Part shown: piece by piece, positions 17,975-26,911 of the stretch
How positions within the stretch are numbered: the first letter of the stretch is position 1
Layout: every line of letters begins with the position of its first letter
Origin: Marinirhabdus sp050859505
GTDB lineage: Bacteria; Bacteroidota; Bacteroidia; Flavobacteriales; Flavobacteriaceae
DNA: 64,000 nt
Assembly: GCF_050859505.1 (NCBI RefSeq)
Contig: NZ_CP193934.1
Coordinates: 2,914,001-2,978,000 of the forward strand
Direction: 5' to 3'
The notes under the pieces: generated by a model
The model's database searches: none
What the model was told of the DNA's origin: nothing
The model's input: the letters and a program-made list of their open reading frames with translations, nothing else
Translations under genes and position numbers: made by a program

Positions 17975-19417
17975 TTATTTTGAAAGCCTCAATTTTTTTA
18001 ATTCTTGAAGGTGTACATGCAAAGCAACTTTTGCAGCAACTTCAGCTGCTGCTGTTACTTGTTGTTGGTCACCTTTTTTGGTATAGTATTTTTTTACAAA
18101 ATGAGTATCGAACGTACCCTTTCGAAACGCTTTATGTTCAAAAACAAAGCTTCCGAAAGGCAAGGTTGTTTGTACCCCAGCTACATCAAAATCCTGTATT
18201 GCTTGTATCATTAATTGAATTGCTTCCTCACGGGTTTTACCCCACGTAATTAATTTTGAAAGCATTGGATCGTACTGAATAGGGATTTCCATCCCTTCTT
18301 TAAAACCATCGTCTACGCGAATATGCTCTCCGCTTGGCGGTCTATACACTTCTAAAGTTCCTACACTTGGTAAGAAATCATTGAGAGGATCTTCGGCATA
18401 CACACGCAATTCCAGCGCATGTCCGTGTATGGAAAGGTCCTCTTGTGAAAAAGCAAGCGACTCGCCATTTGCTATTTTTATTTGCTGTTCTACCAGGTCT
18501 AAATTTGTAATGAGTTCCGTCACAGGATGCTCTACCTGCAAACGAGTGTTCATTTCCAGAAAATAGAAATTGTTCTTTTCATCCAACAAAAACTCTACGG
18601 TTCCAGCCCCTACATAATCGCAGGCTTTTGCTACTTTAATCGCAGCCTGTCCCATCGCTTCACGAAGTGCAGGCGTCAATATTGCTGAAGGTGCTTCCTC
18701 TACCACTTTTTGATGCCGGCGTTGTATACTACATTCGCGTTCAAACAAGTGTACGGTATTTCCCTGGGTGTCGGCTAATATCTGAATCTCAATATGCCGA
18801 GGCGACTCCACGTATTTTTCAATAAAAACAGAGCCGTCACCAAAAGCAGATGTTGCTTCGCTGATAGCGCGTTTCATTTGCTCTTCCAGCACTTCTTTGC
18901 TTTCTACTACGCGCATTCCTTTCCCACCACCGCCTGCCGATGCTTTAATAAGAATGGGATAGCCTATCTCCGCTGCAATTTGTTTTGCTTTTTCAACATC
19001 GGTGATGGCTTCATCGATACCCGGAACCATAGGGATATTATATTTTTTTACAGCTTCCTTCGCCGCAAGTTTGCTCCCCATCACACGTATGGCATGAGGT
19101 CTTGGCCCAATGAATATAAGTCCGTTTTTTTCTACCGCTTCAGCAAAAGCAGCGTTTTCACTTAAAAAACCATACCCCGGATGTATGGCATCTGCATGTA
19201 GTTTTTTGGCCACTTCAATAACGACATCTCCTTTTAAATACGATTCTGAAGAAGGTGGTGGCCCAATACAAACTGCTTCATCAGCCAGTTTTACATGGGG
19301 TGCATTTCTATCAACTTCTGAATACACAGCCACAGTTTTAATTCCCATTTTACGGGCCGTTTTTATAACGCGAACAGCAATTTCTCCACGGTTGGCCACT
19401 ACTATTTTTTCTATCAT
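17975..19417 (-). CDS. accC: Biotin carboxylase subunit of acyl-CoA carboxylase
   Basis: 480 aa ATP-grasp enzyme that carboxylates biotin on the carrier protein with ATP and bicarbonate. Visible are the N-terminal KIVVANRGEIAVRV, the glycine-rich loop ASAGGGGKGMRVV, the active site EMNTRLQVEHPVTE, and the C-terminal domain HALELRVYAEDP. It is the stand-alone subunit form, without a fused biotin domain. It overlaps the carrier-protein gene by 4 bp and is followed 7 bp later by pccB, so the three should be co-translated as one complex. It could equally be named pccA; specificity lies in the partner subunit. Confidence 0.94.
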   Translation of the reverse strand: MIEKIVVANRGEIAVRVIKTARKMGIKTVAVYSEVDRNAPHVKLADEAVCIGPPPSSESYLKGDVVIEVAKKLHADAIHPGYGFLSENAAFAEAVEKNGLIFIGPRPHAIRVMGSKLAAKEAVKKYNIPMVPGIDEAITDVEKAKQIAAEIGYPILIKASAGGGGKGMRVVESKEVLEEQMKRAISEATSAFGDGSVFIEKYVESPRHIEIQILADTQGNTVHLFERECSIQRRHQKVVEEAPSAILTPALREAMGQAAIKVAKACDYVGAGTVEFLLDEKNNFYFLEMNTRLQVEHPVTELITNLDLVEQQIKIANGESLAFSQEDLSIHGHALELRVYAEDPLNDFLPSVGTLEVYRPPSGEHIRVDDGFKEGMEIPIQYDPMLSKLITWGKTREEAIQLMIQAIQDFDVAGVQTTLPFGSFVFEHKAFRKGTFDTHFVKKYYTKKGDQQQVTAAAEVAAKVALHVHLQELKKLRLSK

Positions 19418-19902
19418 TCTCCTTCTAATTCAATTAACAACACTCCTTTTTCTACGGTTTCCCCCGTTTTCACATGAACAGCTTTCACAATCCCGTCTGA
19501 AGGCGCCAGTAAAGAGTTCTCCATTTTCATCGCTTCCAAAACACACAGAGGTTCGTTTGCCTTAATTTCCTGTCCTGGGGATACATGTACCTCCAGAATA
19601 AGTCCTGGCATGGGCGCATGGATTTTATTTTCGAAGGAATCGGCCCCTAAGGAAAGTCCCATCTCTGCAATTAAGAAATCGAGTTCATTTTCAATTTTTA
19701 TTGAAAACCGATTTCCATTTACTTTCAACGTATAGGTTTTATTCTGAAAATCATGTTCAAGAACTTCTACATGATGTGATGTAGCCGCATCCACAACGTG
19801 AATCGTATTTCTATCGGTTACAATATCCAGCTGTTCTGCATCACTTTTTAGCAACGAAAACTCAAGTGACTGATTTACAATAACCTTAAATTTTTCTTCC
19901 AT
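19414..19902 (-). CDS. Biotin carboxyl carrier protein of acyl-CoA carboxylase
   Basis: 162 aa carrier subunit. The C-terminal 75 residues are a biotinyl domain with the AMKM site (biotinylated Lys about residue 126 in EAMKMENS) and the MPGLILEV entry strand. The N-terminal 85 residues are a beta-rich region that probably contacts the carboxylase. It is the first gene of the minus-strand carboxylase run and overlaps the biotin carboxylase start by 4 bp. Upstream (19903-20078) is the divergent spacer to the sugar dehydrogenase gene. Confidence 0.92.
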   Translation of the reverse strand: MEEKFKVIVNQSLEFSLLKSDAEQLDIVTDRNTIHVVDAATSHHVEVLEHDFQNKTYTLKVNGNRFSIKIENELDFLIAEMGLSLGADSFENKIHAPMPGLILEVHVSPGQEIKANEPLCVLEAMKMENSLLAPSDGIVKAVHVKTGETVEKGVLLIELEGE

Positions 19903-20078
19903 AGCAACAATAATATATGTTGTGCTAAAGATACAATTTTGAAGGTAGGCTGCAAAGTACCCGTCACAGATTCAAAAGGATATTATATTTTATAAATACA
20001 AATCCTGTAACGCATCCATCGTTAAACTTTTTTAGAAACTTCCAATTTTTATGTATCTTTTCAGAAAGAAATTATCTT

Positions 20079-21197
20079 ATGAAAATCGCACCCTTTTCCT
20101 TCCTACTGTGTTTACTGATTGCCTCCTGTAACGCTCCAAAAAAAAAGAATGACATTGCGTTAACTACAGAGCCAAAGCGTGGCTATACCACAGAAAAAGT
20201 GGTAGATAACCTTAACAATCCCTGGGGAATGACGTGGCTTCCCGATGGCAGTATGCTTATTACCGAAAAAAGTGGTGAGCTTATTCATTTTAAAGGCGGA
20301 CAAAAGACCAACATTCAAAATGTACCGAAAGTATATAACCGTGGACAAGGCGGCTTACTGGATATCGAATTACATCCGAAGTATGCTGAAAATGGCTGGA
20401 TTTATTTTACGTACGCTTCCGAAGAAGGTGAAGGAAAAGGAGGCAATACAAAGGTAAGCCGAGCGAAACTTGACGGTGACGCCCTAGTGAGCATAGAAGA
20501 CTTATACAAAGCAACTCCAAATACCACTCGTGGGCAACATTTTGGTTCCCGAATTGAATTTGATAACGAAGGTTTTCTTTACTTTTCAGTTGGCGAACGT
20601 GGCGAAAGAGATGTAAATCCGCAAGACATTACCCGCGATGGAGGGAAAATATATCGTTTACATGACGATGGTAGTATTCCACAAGACAACCCGTTTGTAG
20701 GTACAGATGGGCTAGACGCTATTTATACCTACGGAAATAGAAATCCGCAGGGAATGGCACTTCATCCAACTACCGGGAAAATCTGGATTCACGAACACGG
20801 ACCCAAAGGTGGTGACGAGATAAACATTATCGAAAAAGGAAACAACTACGGCTGGCCAGTGATTAGCTACGGAGTTAATTATAGCGGTACCTCATTCACT
20901 GAAATCACCGAAAAAGAAGGAATGACGCAGCCCATTTATTATTGGGTGCCTTCGATTGCTCCCTGCGGAATGGACTTTGTAACCAGCGACAAATATCCAG
21001 ACTGGAAAGGACATTTACTGGTAGGTTCACTAAAATTTAATTATGTAGAGTTGGTAAAATTAAATGGAGACAAAGTTATAGACCGTGAAAAAATAGCCGA
21101 AGATATTGGCCGCGTCCGGAATGTAAAAGAAGCGCCAGATGGCTATATTTACATTGCCGTAGAAGGCGATGGTATTTATAAAGTGGTTCCTGATTAA
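20079..21197 (+). CDS. PQQ-dependent aldose sugar dehydrogenase family lipoprotein
   Basis: 372 aa with a lipoprotein signal (LLCLLIASCNAP), so probably periplasmic and membrane-tethered. It is a six-bladed propeller of the soluble glucose/aldose dehydrogenase (YliI) family, with LNNPWGMTWLPDG at the start, GNRNPQGMALHP, HEHGPKGGDEINII (active-site His region) and a closing YIAVEGDGIYKV. Members oxidise aldoses with PQQ and pass electrons to the respiratory chain. The cytochrome c gene 110 bp downstream could be the electron acceptor (inference from context). Confidence 0.85.
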   Translation: MKIAPFSFLLCLLIASCNAPKKKNDIALTTEPKRGYTTEKVVDNLNNPWGMTWLPDGSMLITEKSGELIHFKGGQKTNIQNVPKVYNRGQGGLLDIELHPKYAENGWIYFTYASEEGEGKGGNTKVSRAKLDGDALVSIEDLYKATPNTTRGQHFGSRIEFDNEGFLYFSVGERGERDVNPQDITRDGGKIYRLHDDGSIPQDNPFVGTDGLDAIYTYGNRNPQGMALHPTTGKIWIHEHGPKGGDEINIIEKGNNYGWPVISYGVNYSGTSFTEITEKEGMTQPIYYWVPSIAPCGMDFVTSDKYPDWKGHLLVGSLKFNYVELVKLNGDKVIDREKIAEDIGRVRNVKEAPDGYIYIAVEGDGIYKVVPD

Positions 21198-21291
21198 CAC
21201 TATGGACAATCTGATGCTGCTAGATGTCGCAGACGCAGCAAACCTCCTTAAATATTTATATAGAAAAAATTAAATTTAAACCATCCGCATA

Positions 21292-21308
21292 TGGAGCGGA
21301 GTCGAAAT
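21292..21308 (+). repeat. Copy of a short dispersed repeat (tgagcgNagtcgaaat family)
   Basis: tggagcggagtcgaaat directly abuts the ATG of the cytochrome c gene. It differs by two bases from the core of the repeat copies at 23422 and 52111. It puts a spurious in-frame ATG 18 bp before the true start. Confidence 0.5.
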
Positions 21309-21764
21309 ATGAAAAAAACAATCCTACTTATAACGGTTACACTAGCACTATTGGCGTGTAACGATTCAGAAAAAAAGAAAAGTATTAAAATAGGTGCTGT
21401 GCAAGTTTCAGAAACTGAAAAAGACCAAAATCCCCTCCAAGCTAGTATGGAGCGTGGCGGTTTGGTGTATACCGATTTTTGCATGCAGTGTCACTTAGCC
21501 AATGGGAAAGGAGTTCCCGGCAACTTCCCGCCTTTGGCTGGTTCTAACTGGTTGAAGGATAAAAGAACCGAAAGCATTCGAGCCGTAAAATTTGGTCAAA
21601 AAGGTGAAATTGAAGTGAATGGAAAACCTTATAACGGTGTTATGGTTCCCATGGGCTTAAGTGATGAAGAAGTAGCAGATGTCATGAATTATGTAATGAA
21701 CAAATGGGAAAATACTCAAGAAGAAATGGTCACAGAAGCCGAAGTTGCTAAAATTGAAGAATAG
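21309..21764 (+). CDS. Class I cytochrome c lipoprotein
   Basis: 151 aa electron carrier. The start at 21309 gives a clean lipoprotein signal (ILLITVTLALLACNDS); an in-frame ATG at 21291 falls in a repeat and would spoil the signal. One haem-binding CMQCH lies near residue 62 (VYTDFCMQCHLANGKG). The axial Met is likely in NGVMVPMGLSDEEV, followed by the final helix VADVMNYVMNKW. It is periplasmic and membrane-attached. It follows the PQQ sugar dehydrogenase gene and may take its electrons. Confidence 0.9.
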   Translation: MKKTILLITVTLALLACNDSEKKKSIKIGAVQVSETEKDQNPLQASMERGGLVYTDFCMQCHLANGKGVPGNFPPLAGSNWLKDKRTESIRAVKFGQKGEIEVNGKPYNGVMVPMGLSDEEVADVMNYVMNKWENTQEEMVTEAEVAKIEE

Positions 21765-21787
21765 CCATAACAAACTAACAGATTTCC

Positions 21788-21795
21788 TACCTTTG
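21788..21795 (+). promoter_or_regulatory. Bacteroidetes -7 element TACCTTTG
   Basis: TACCTTTG fits TAnnTTTG and lies 17 bp before the ATG of the uridine kinase gene, so the leader would be about 10 nt. No convincing -33 box is seen. Confidence 0.5.
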
Positions 21796-21812
21796 CGATA
21801 AACAATTAAACT

Positions 21813-22430
21813 ATGCTCATACTAGGAATTGGTGGCGGTACCGGAAGTGGAAAAACAACGGTAGTACATCAAATTGTAGCACAATTACCTGCAGATGAGG
21901 TATGTGTGATTTCACAAGATAGCTACTATAACGACACTAGTCATTTGCCTTATGAAGAGCGGGTGAAAATTAATTTTGATCACCCTAATTCTATCGATTT
22001 TAAATTATTGGTACAGCACCTGGAGGAGCTCAAAAAAGGAAATTCGTTTGAGCAACCTGTATATAGCTTCAAAGAGCATAACCGAACCAAAGAAACGGTA
22101 ACCACCCGTCCAAAAAAGGTGATTATTGTAGAAGGTATTTTAATTTTAACACATCCGGATATCAGGGAGTTGTTCAATATAAAAATATTTGTACACGCAG
22201 ATAGTGACGAACGTCTCATACGTAGATTAAAGCGTGATATTGCGGAACGCGGGCGAGATTTGGATGAAGTGTTGCGCCGGTATCAAACTACGCTCAAACC
22301 TATGCATCAACAGTTTATTGAGCCTACAAAAGAGTTTGCAGATATTATTATCCCAAATAACAGGTATAATACCGTTGCTGTGGATGTAATTAGAAAAATC
22401 GTGCAGCAGAAATTAGAAAATGAAATTTAA
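21813..22430 (+). CDS. udk: Uridine kinase
   Basis: 205 aa, the family length. It phosphorylates uridine and cytidine for pyrimidine salvage. The Walker A loop GGGTGSGKTT is at residues 7-16. The nucleoside-binding region is SQDSYYND with NFDHPNSIDF, and RRLKRDIAERGRDLDEVL forms the lid. It opens a plus-strand run: udk, the divisome gene (11-bp overlap), then the two mutase genes. Confidence 0.95.
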   Translation: MLILGIGGGTGSGKTTVVHQIVAQLPADEVCVISQDSYYNDTSHLPYEERVKINFDHPNSIDFKLLVQHLEELKKGNSFEQPVYSFKEHNRTKETVTTRPKKVIIVEGILILTHPDIRELFNIKIFVHADSDERLIRRLKRDIAERGRDLDEVLRRYQTTLKPMHQQFIEPTKEFADIIIPNNRYNTVAVDVIRKIVQQKLENEI

Positions 22431-22737
22431 AGACTTAAAACAAAAACGCTGGTTTAAGATTTTGGGAAGTACGTACATACTTATCCTGATCTTTTTTGCC
22501 GTGTGGATGATTTTTTTTGACACCAATTCCTATTTCATTCATAAAGAATTGACTGAAGATATTGAAGCACTTGAAGAAAACAAGGATTTTTATAAAGCTG
22601 AAATAGAAAAAGATAAAGTATTTCTAGATAAGATGAATGATAGCAACGAGATTGAGAAATACGCCCGGGAAAAGTACTATCTTAAAAAAGAAGGAGAGGA
22701 TATTTTTATTATCGAAAATGAAGACAGCCTTCAGTAA
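22420..22737 (+). CDS. Septum formation initiator family protein (FtsB/DivIC-like)
   Basis: 105 aa bitopic membrane protein. A short cytoplasmic basic segment precedes one membrane helix (ILGSTYILILIFFAVWMIFF), a periplasmic coiled coil of about 35 residues (LEENKDFYKAEIEKDK) and the family end EIEKYAREKYYLKKEGEDIFII. In the divisome such proteins pair with an FtsL partner and activate septal wall synthesis. The gene overlaps udk by 11 bp, so translation is probably coupled. Confidence 0.9.
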   Translation: MKFKDLKQKRWFKILGSTYILILIFFAVWMIFFDTNSYFIHKELTEDIEALEENKDFYKAEIEKDKVFLDKMNDSNEIEKYAREKYYLKKEGEDIFIIENEDSLQ

Positions 22738-22769
22738 AACTCCAAATTATAAAAAACAAATCACAAAAA

Positions 22770-24146
22770 GTGAGTATTGATTTATTTAAAGATTTCGAAC
22801 CCGTTTCTGCTAAACAATGGAAACAGAAAATACAAATGGACCTTAAAGGTGCCGACTATAACGACACACTTGTTTGGCAAAGCTTGGAAGGCATTCACGT
22901 ACGCCCCACGTACCATGCCGACGATACTATTAAAACCCCACAAATTCCAGGCCATCCAAAGCACTGGAACATCGCTCAGGATATTTTTATAGATGACGAA
23001 GCAATAGCAAACTCATTAGCACACAATAGCATTGAAAGAGGTGCCGAAGCCATCATCTTTACTGCACAAAACACCTTCGACATTGAGAAAACGTTCGCCA
23101 ATTTTCCTTTTGAAAAAGCGACCATTTATTTTGAATTTCAGTTTTTAGACGAAGCTTTTTTATTGAAATTGATTCAATATTTAACTCAAAAAGAAGCTGC
23201 GGTATCTTACAATATAGACCTGCTTGGACATCTTGCCAAAACTGGAAATTGGTTTCAAAACCAGATAAACGACCACAAAATTCTCGATTCCCTTCATCAA
23301 AAATATTCAGAGAAGCAGTTGATAGCTGTGGATACTTCGGTGTATCAAAATGCAGGTGCTACTATTGTACAACAACTTGCTTACGGGCTGGCTCATGCCA
23401 ATGAATATCTAAATCACTACTGTCACACTGAGCGCAGTCGAAGTGCTTCTATCTCGCTAACTTTCAAAATCGCAACGGGCTCCAATTACTTTTTCGAAAT
23501 CGCGAAAATTAGAGCGCTTCGGTTATTGTATGCAAGTTTGGCTTCTGAATACAACGTTTCAGAAACCTGTCACATACTCGCCACTCCTTCCAAAAGAAAT
23601 AAAACCCTTTACGATTATAATGTAAATATGTTACGAACTACCACCGAAACAATGAGCGCAGTTTTAGGGGGCGCCGATACCGTTTGTAATCTTCCGTATG
23701 ATGCGTTGTATCACAAAAGCAATGAGTTTGGCGAACGTATTTCTCGCAATCAATTATTAATCCTAAAAAAGGAAAGCTATTTCGATGCTGTTTCAAACCC
23801 GGCAGATGGTAGTTATTATATTGAGACGCTTACCCAACAATTGGCTGAACAGGCATTGGACATCTTTAAATCTATTGAAAAAGGCGGCGGATTGGTATCT
23901 CAATTAAAGAACGGCACCCTTCAGAAAAAGATAAAAGAAAGCGCGACAAAAGAGCAGCAATGGTTCGACCAGGGGAAATTGATATTAGTAGGGACTAATA
24001 AATATCCTAACGATGCAGACCGAATGAAAAACGATTTAGAACTGTACCCATTTGTAAAAACAAATATGCGTAAAACCCTAATAATACCTATCATCGCCAG
24101 GAGATTAGCAGAAAAAGTAGAACAAGAACGATTGGATCATGAATAG
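22770..24146 (+). CDS. mutA: Methylmalonyl-CoA mutase, small subunit
   Basis: 458 aa. Partner of the catalytic B12 subunit; it has the TIM-barrel part but no B12-binding C-terminus, as usual for MutA. Family landmarks are LVWQSLEGIHVRPTYH near the start, GSNYFFEIAKIRALRLLY and NPADGSYYIETLTQQLAEQA. The start is GTG at 22770; no ATG fits. A short dispersed repeat lies in frame inside the gene (23422-23445) and adds about ten residues (HTERSRSAS) between LNH and ISLTFKIA, a position that would normally be a short loop. The gene overlaps the large-subunit gene by 8 bp. Confidence 0.92.
   Translation: MSIDLFKDFEPVSAKQWKQKIQMDLKGADYNDTLVWQSLEGIHVRPTYHADDTIKTPQIPGHPKHWNIAQDIFIDDEAIANSLAHNSIERGAEAIIFTAQNTFDIEKTFANFPFEKATIYFEFQFLDEAFLLKLIQYLTQKEAAVSYNIDLLGHLAKTGNWFQNQINDHKILDSLHQKYSEKQLIAVDTSVYQNAGATIVQQLAYGLAHANEYLNHYCHTERSRSASISLTFKIATGSNYFFEIAKIRALRLLYASLASEYNVSETCHILATPSKRNKTLYDYNVNMLRTTTETMSAVLGGADTVCNLPYDALYHKSNEFGERISRNQLLILKKESYFDAVSNPADGSYYIETLTQQLAEQALDIFKSIEKGGGLVSQLKNGTLQKKIKESATKEQQWFDQGKLILVGTNKYPNDADRMKNDLELYPFVKTNMRKTLIIPIIARRLAEKVEQERLDHE
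23422..23445 (+). repeat. Dispersed 24-bp repeat inside mutA
   Basis: gtcacactgagcgcagtcga plus agtg matches the inverted copy at 52111-52134 with two differences. It keeps the mutA reading frame. Confidence 0.7.
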
Positions 24147-26271
24147 AAAGAACTTTGAAAATCTTAGGCTGAAAAGCACGAATGAAGCACGACACGTATC
24201 GCACGATGAAAGTTTTCAAACTGCTGAAGATATTCCAGTTAAGAAAATTTACTCAGAAACAGATACAAAAGATCTAAACCATTTAAATTTTGTAGCGGGT
24301 CTGGCTCCCAACCTCCGCGGCCCCTACTCTACTATGTATGTACGGCGGCCCTGGACCATTCGCCAATATGCAGGTTTTTCTACTGCGGAAGACAGTAATG
24401 CCTTTTACAGAAGAAATTTAGCAGCAGGTCAAAAAGGACTTTCCGTGGCATTCGATCTGGCTACGCACCGTGGCTATGATAGCGATCACGAGCGTGTGGT
24501 GGGTGATGTTGGGAAAGCAGGTGTTGCCATTGATAGCGTGGAGGATATGAAAATTTTGTTCGACCAGATTCCGTTGGACAAGATGAGTGTTTCTATGACC
24601 ATGAACGGCGCCGTCTTACCCATTATGGCATTCTATATTGTAGCTGCCGAAGAGCAAGGCGTTTCTCCTGAAGCCTTGGCAGGAACCATTCAAAATGATA
24701 TTTTAAAAGAGTTCATGGTACGGAATACGTATATCTATCCGCCAACCCCTTCCATGAAAATAATCAGTGATATTTTTGAATTTGCTTCAGAAAAGATGCC
24801 GAAATTTAATAGTATTTCTATTTCGGGTTACCATATGCAGGAAGCAGGAGCCACCTGTGACATTGAACTGGCGTACACCTTGGCAGACGGATTGGAATAC
24901 ATTCGCACTGGGATTGCAGCCGGAATGGATATTGACACCTTCGCTCCTCGCCTCTCCTTCTTTTGGGCGATTGGGATGAATCATTTTATGGAGATCGCCA
25001 AAATGCGCGCTGCCCGAATGTTATGGGCAAAAATTGTAAAGCAGTTCAATCCGAAGAATCAGAAATCGCTTGCGTTACGAACCCACTGCCAGACAAGTGG
25101 ATGGAGTTTAACGGCGCAGGATCCTTTTAATAATGTAGCCAGAACGTGTATTGAAGCAGCTGCAGCAGCATTTGGAGGAACGCAGAGTTTACATACCAAT
25201 GCACTGGATGAAGCCATTGCGTTGCCAACCGATTTTTCAGCAAGAATAGCGAGAAACACACAAATTTATTTGCAGGAAGAAACGCAAATTAATAGAACGG
25301 TAGATCCGTGGGCAGGAAGTTATTATGTAGAAAGCTTAACGAATGACATTGCAGAAAAAGCATGGCAACTTATAGAGGAAGTTGAGGAGTTAGGTGGCAT
25401 GACCAAAGCCATTGAAGCAGGAATTCCAAAACTACGTATTGAAGAAGCCGCCGCAAGAAAGCAAGCTAGAATAGATGGTGGTACAGATATCATTGTTGGG
25501 GTGAATCAATTTCAGTTAGAGAAAGAAGATCCGTTACAGATATTGGATGTAGACAATCAGAAAGTTCGCAAAGGACAAATGGAGCTATTGGAACGCATTA
25601 AAACAGAAAGAAATGCAGCAAAAGTTTCTGCTACCTTAAAAAAATTAACCGAATGCGCCAAAACAGGTGATGGAAATTTACTAGCTTTAGCCATAGAGGC
25701 CGCCCGGGAAAGAGCCACGCTGGGAGAAATTAGCGATGCGTTGGAAGAAGTATTTGGTAGGTACAAAGCACAAATTAAATCGTTTAGTGGCGTGTATAGT
25801 AAAGAAATAAAGAAAGACCCGCAGTTTGCAAAAGCCAGAGAGCTGGCAGATACGTTTGCCGAGCAGGAAGGGCGTCGCCCCCGTATTATGATTGCCAAAA
25901 TGGGACAAGACGGTCACGATCGTGGTGCCAAAGTAGTGGCTACGGGCTATGCCGATGTTGGCTTTGATGTAGACATTGGCCCCTTATTTCAAACCCCAAA
26001 AGAAGCCGCGCAACAAGCCATTGAAAATGATGTACACATTTTGGGTGTTTCCAGTCTTGCCGCAGGTCATAAAACACTCGTTCCTCAAGTAATCGAGGAA
26101 ATGAAAAAACTGGGTCGTGAAGATATTATGGTGATTGTTGGGGGAGTCATTCCGCCACAAGATTATCAATTTTTGTTTGATGCGGGTGCGGTAGCTGTAT
26201 TTGGCCCTGGAACGAAGATTAGTGATGCTGCCATTGCTATTTTAGAGGTTTTGATTGATGGTGAATCCTAA
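24139..26271 (+). CDS. mutB: Methylmalonyl-CoA mutase, large (catalytic) subunit
   Basis: 710 aa, full length. It rearranges (R)-methylmalonyl-CoA to succinyl-CoA using adenosylcobalamin. The N-terminal barrel shows RGPYSTMYVRRPWTIRQYAG (CoA channel), GYHMQEAG and RTHCQTSGWSLTAQDP. The C-terminal cobalamin domain has the DGHDRG motif with the cobalt-ligand His at about residue 593, then GVSSLAAGH and GGVIPPQDY. It overlaps mutA by 8 bp. With the carboxylase genes on the other strand it completes propionyl-CoA to succinyl-CoA conversion, except for the epimerase, which is not in the window. No cobalamin riboswitch is seen upstream of the run. Confidence 0.97.
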   Translation: MNRKNFENLRLKSTNEARHVSHDESFQTAEDIPVKKIYSETDTKDLNHLNFVAGLAPNLRGPYSTMYVRRPWTIRQYAGFSTAEDSNAFYRRNLAAGQKGLSVAFDLATHRGYDSDHERVVGDVGKAGVAIDSVEDMKILFDQIPLDKMSVSMTMNGAVLPIMAFYIVAAEEQGVSPEALAGTIQNDILKEFMVRNTYIYPPTPSMKIISDIFEFASEKMPKFNSISISGYHMQEAGATCDIELAYTLADGLEYIRTGIAAGMDIDTFAPRLSFFWAIGMNHFMEIAKMRAARMLWAKIVKQFNPKNQKSLALRTHCQTSGWSLTAQDPFNNVARTCIEAAAAAFGGTQSLHTNALDEAIALPTDFSARIARNTQIYLQEETQINRTVDPWAGSYYVESLTNDIAEKAWQLIEEVEELGGMTKAIEAGIPKLRIEEAAARKQARIDGGTDIIVGVNQFQLEKEDPLQILDVDNQKVRKGQMELLERIKTERNAAKVSATLKKLTECAKTGDGNLLALAIEAARERATLGEISDALEEVFGRYKAQIKSFSGVYSKEIKKDPQFAKARELADTFAEQEGRRPRIMIAKMGQDGHDRGAKVVATGYADVGFDVDIGPLFQTPKEAAQQAIENDVHILGVSSLAAGHKTLVPQVIEEMKKLGREDIMVIVGGVIPPQDYQFLFDAGAVAVFGPGTKISDAAIAILEVLIDGES

Positions 26272-26276
26272 GTAAA

Positions 26277-26822
26277 ATGAACAAGTACATCATAAAAACC
26301 ACCCGCCTAGGCCTTCGCAACTGGCTCCCAAGTGACTCCACTCCTTTTATTGAAATGTGTCAGGATCCTGAAGTTATGCAACATTTTCCAGCCATACTTT
26401 CAGCGGAAGAGACTTTAGACCTAATTGCCAGGTTAAAAGACCATTTTAAGGAGTTTGGGTATACGTATTTTGCTGTAGACGAATTAGAAACGGGCGATTT
26501 TATTGGCTTTGCCGGTTTAAAGAACCAAACCTGGGAAAGCGACTTTACGCCTTGTATAGATGTTGGATATCGCTTTAAGACATCGGCCTGGGGTAAAGGC
26601 TATGCGACCGAGACAGCAACAGCGTGTCTTGAAAATGCCTACTCATTATTTGGAATTAAGGAAGTATTGAGTTTTACAACCGATACTAACAAAGCTTCAG
26701 AACAAGTGATGAAAAAAATTGGAATGCACTACATAGGAACCGTACAACACCCTTTAATTACTGGGGATGACAGGTTTAAGCATTGTGTGGTTTATACGAA
26801 AACAATACAGGAGAAAAATTGA
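26277..26822 (+). CDS. GNAT family N-acetyltransferase (RimJ/RimL-like)
   Basis: 181 aa. It has the typical RimJ-type start (TTRLGLRNWLPSDSTPFIEM), the GYRFKTSAWGKGYATETATA acetyl-CoA loop and the closing FTTDTNKASEQVMKKIGM. It acetylates an amino group on an unknown acceptor. It starts 5 bp after mutB and may be read through from that run; no functional link is evident. Confidence 0.85.
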   Translation: MNKYIIKTTRLGLRNWLPSDSTPFIEMCQDPEVMQHFPAILSAEETLDLIARLKDHFKEFGYTYFAVDELETGDFIGFAGLKNQTWESDFTPCIDVGYRFKTSAWGKGYATETATACLENAYSLFGIKEVLSFTTDTNKASEQVMKKIGMHYIGTVQHPLITGDDRFKHCVVYTKTIQEKN

Positions 26823-26911
26823 TGGTTTGATGCACGACTTTTATACCTAAGCAAAATCCAATCTACATACCAAATTTACCTCTCAAAGCGAAGCGCACTC
26901 AACACTCATCA

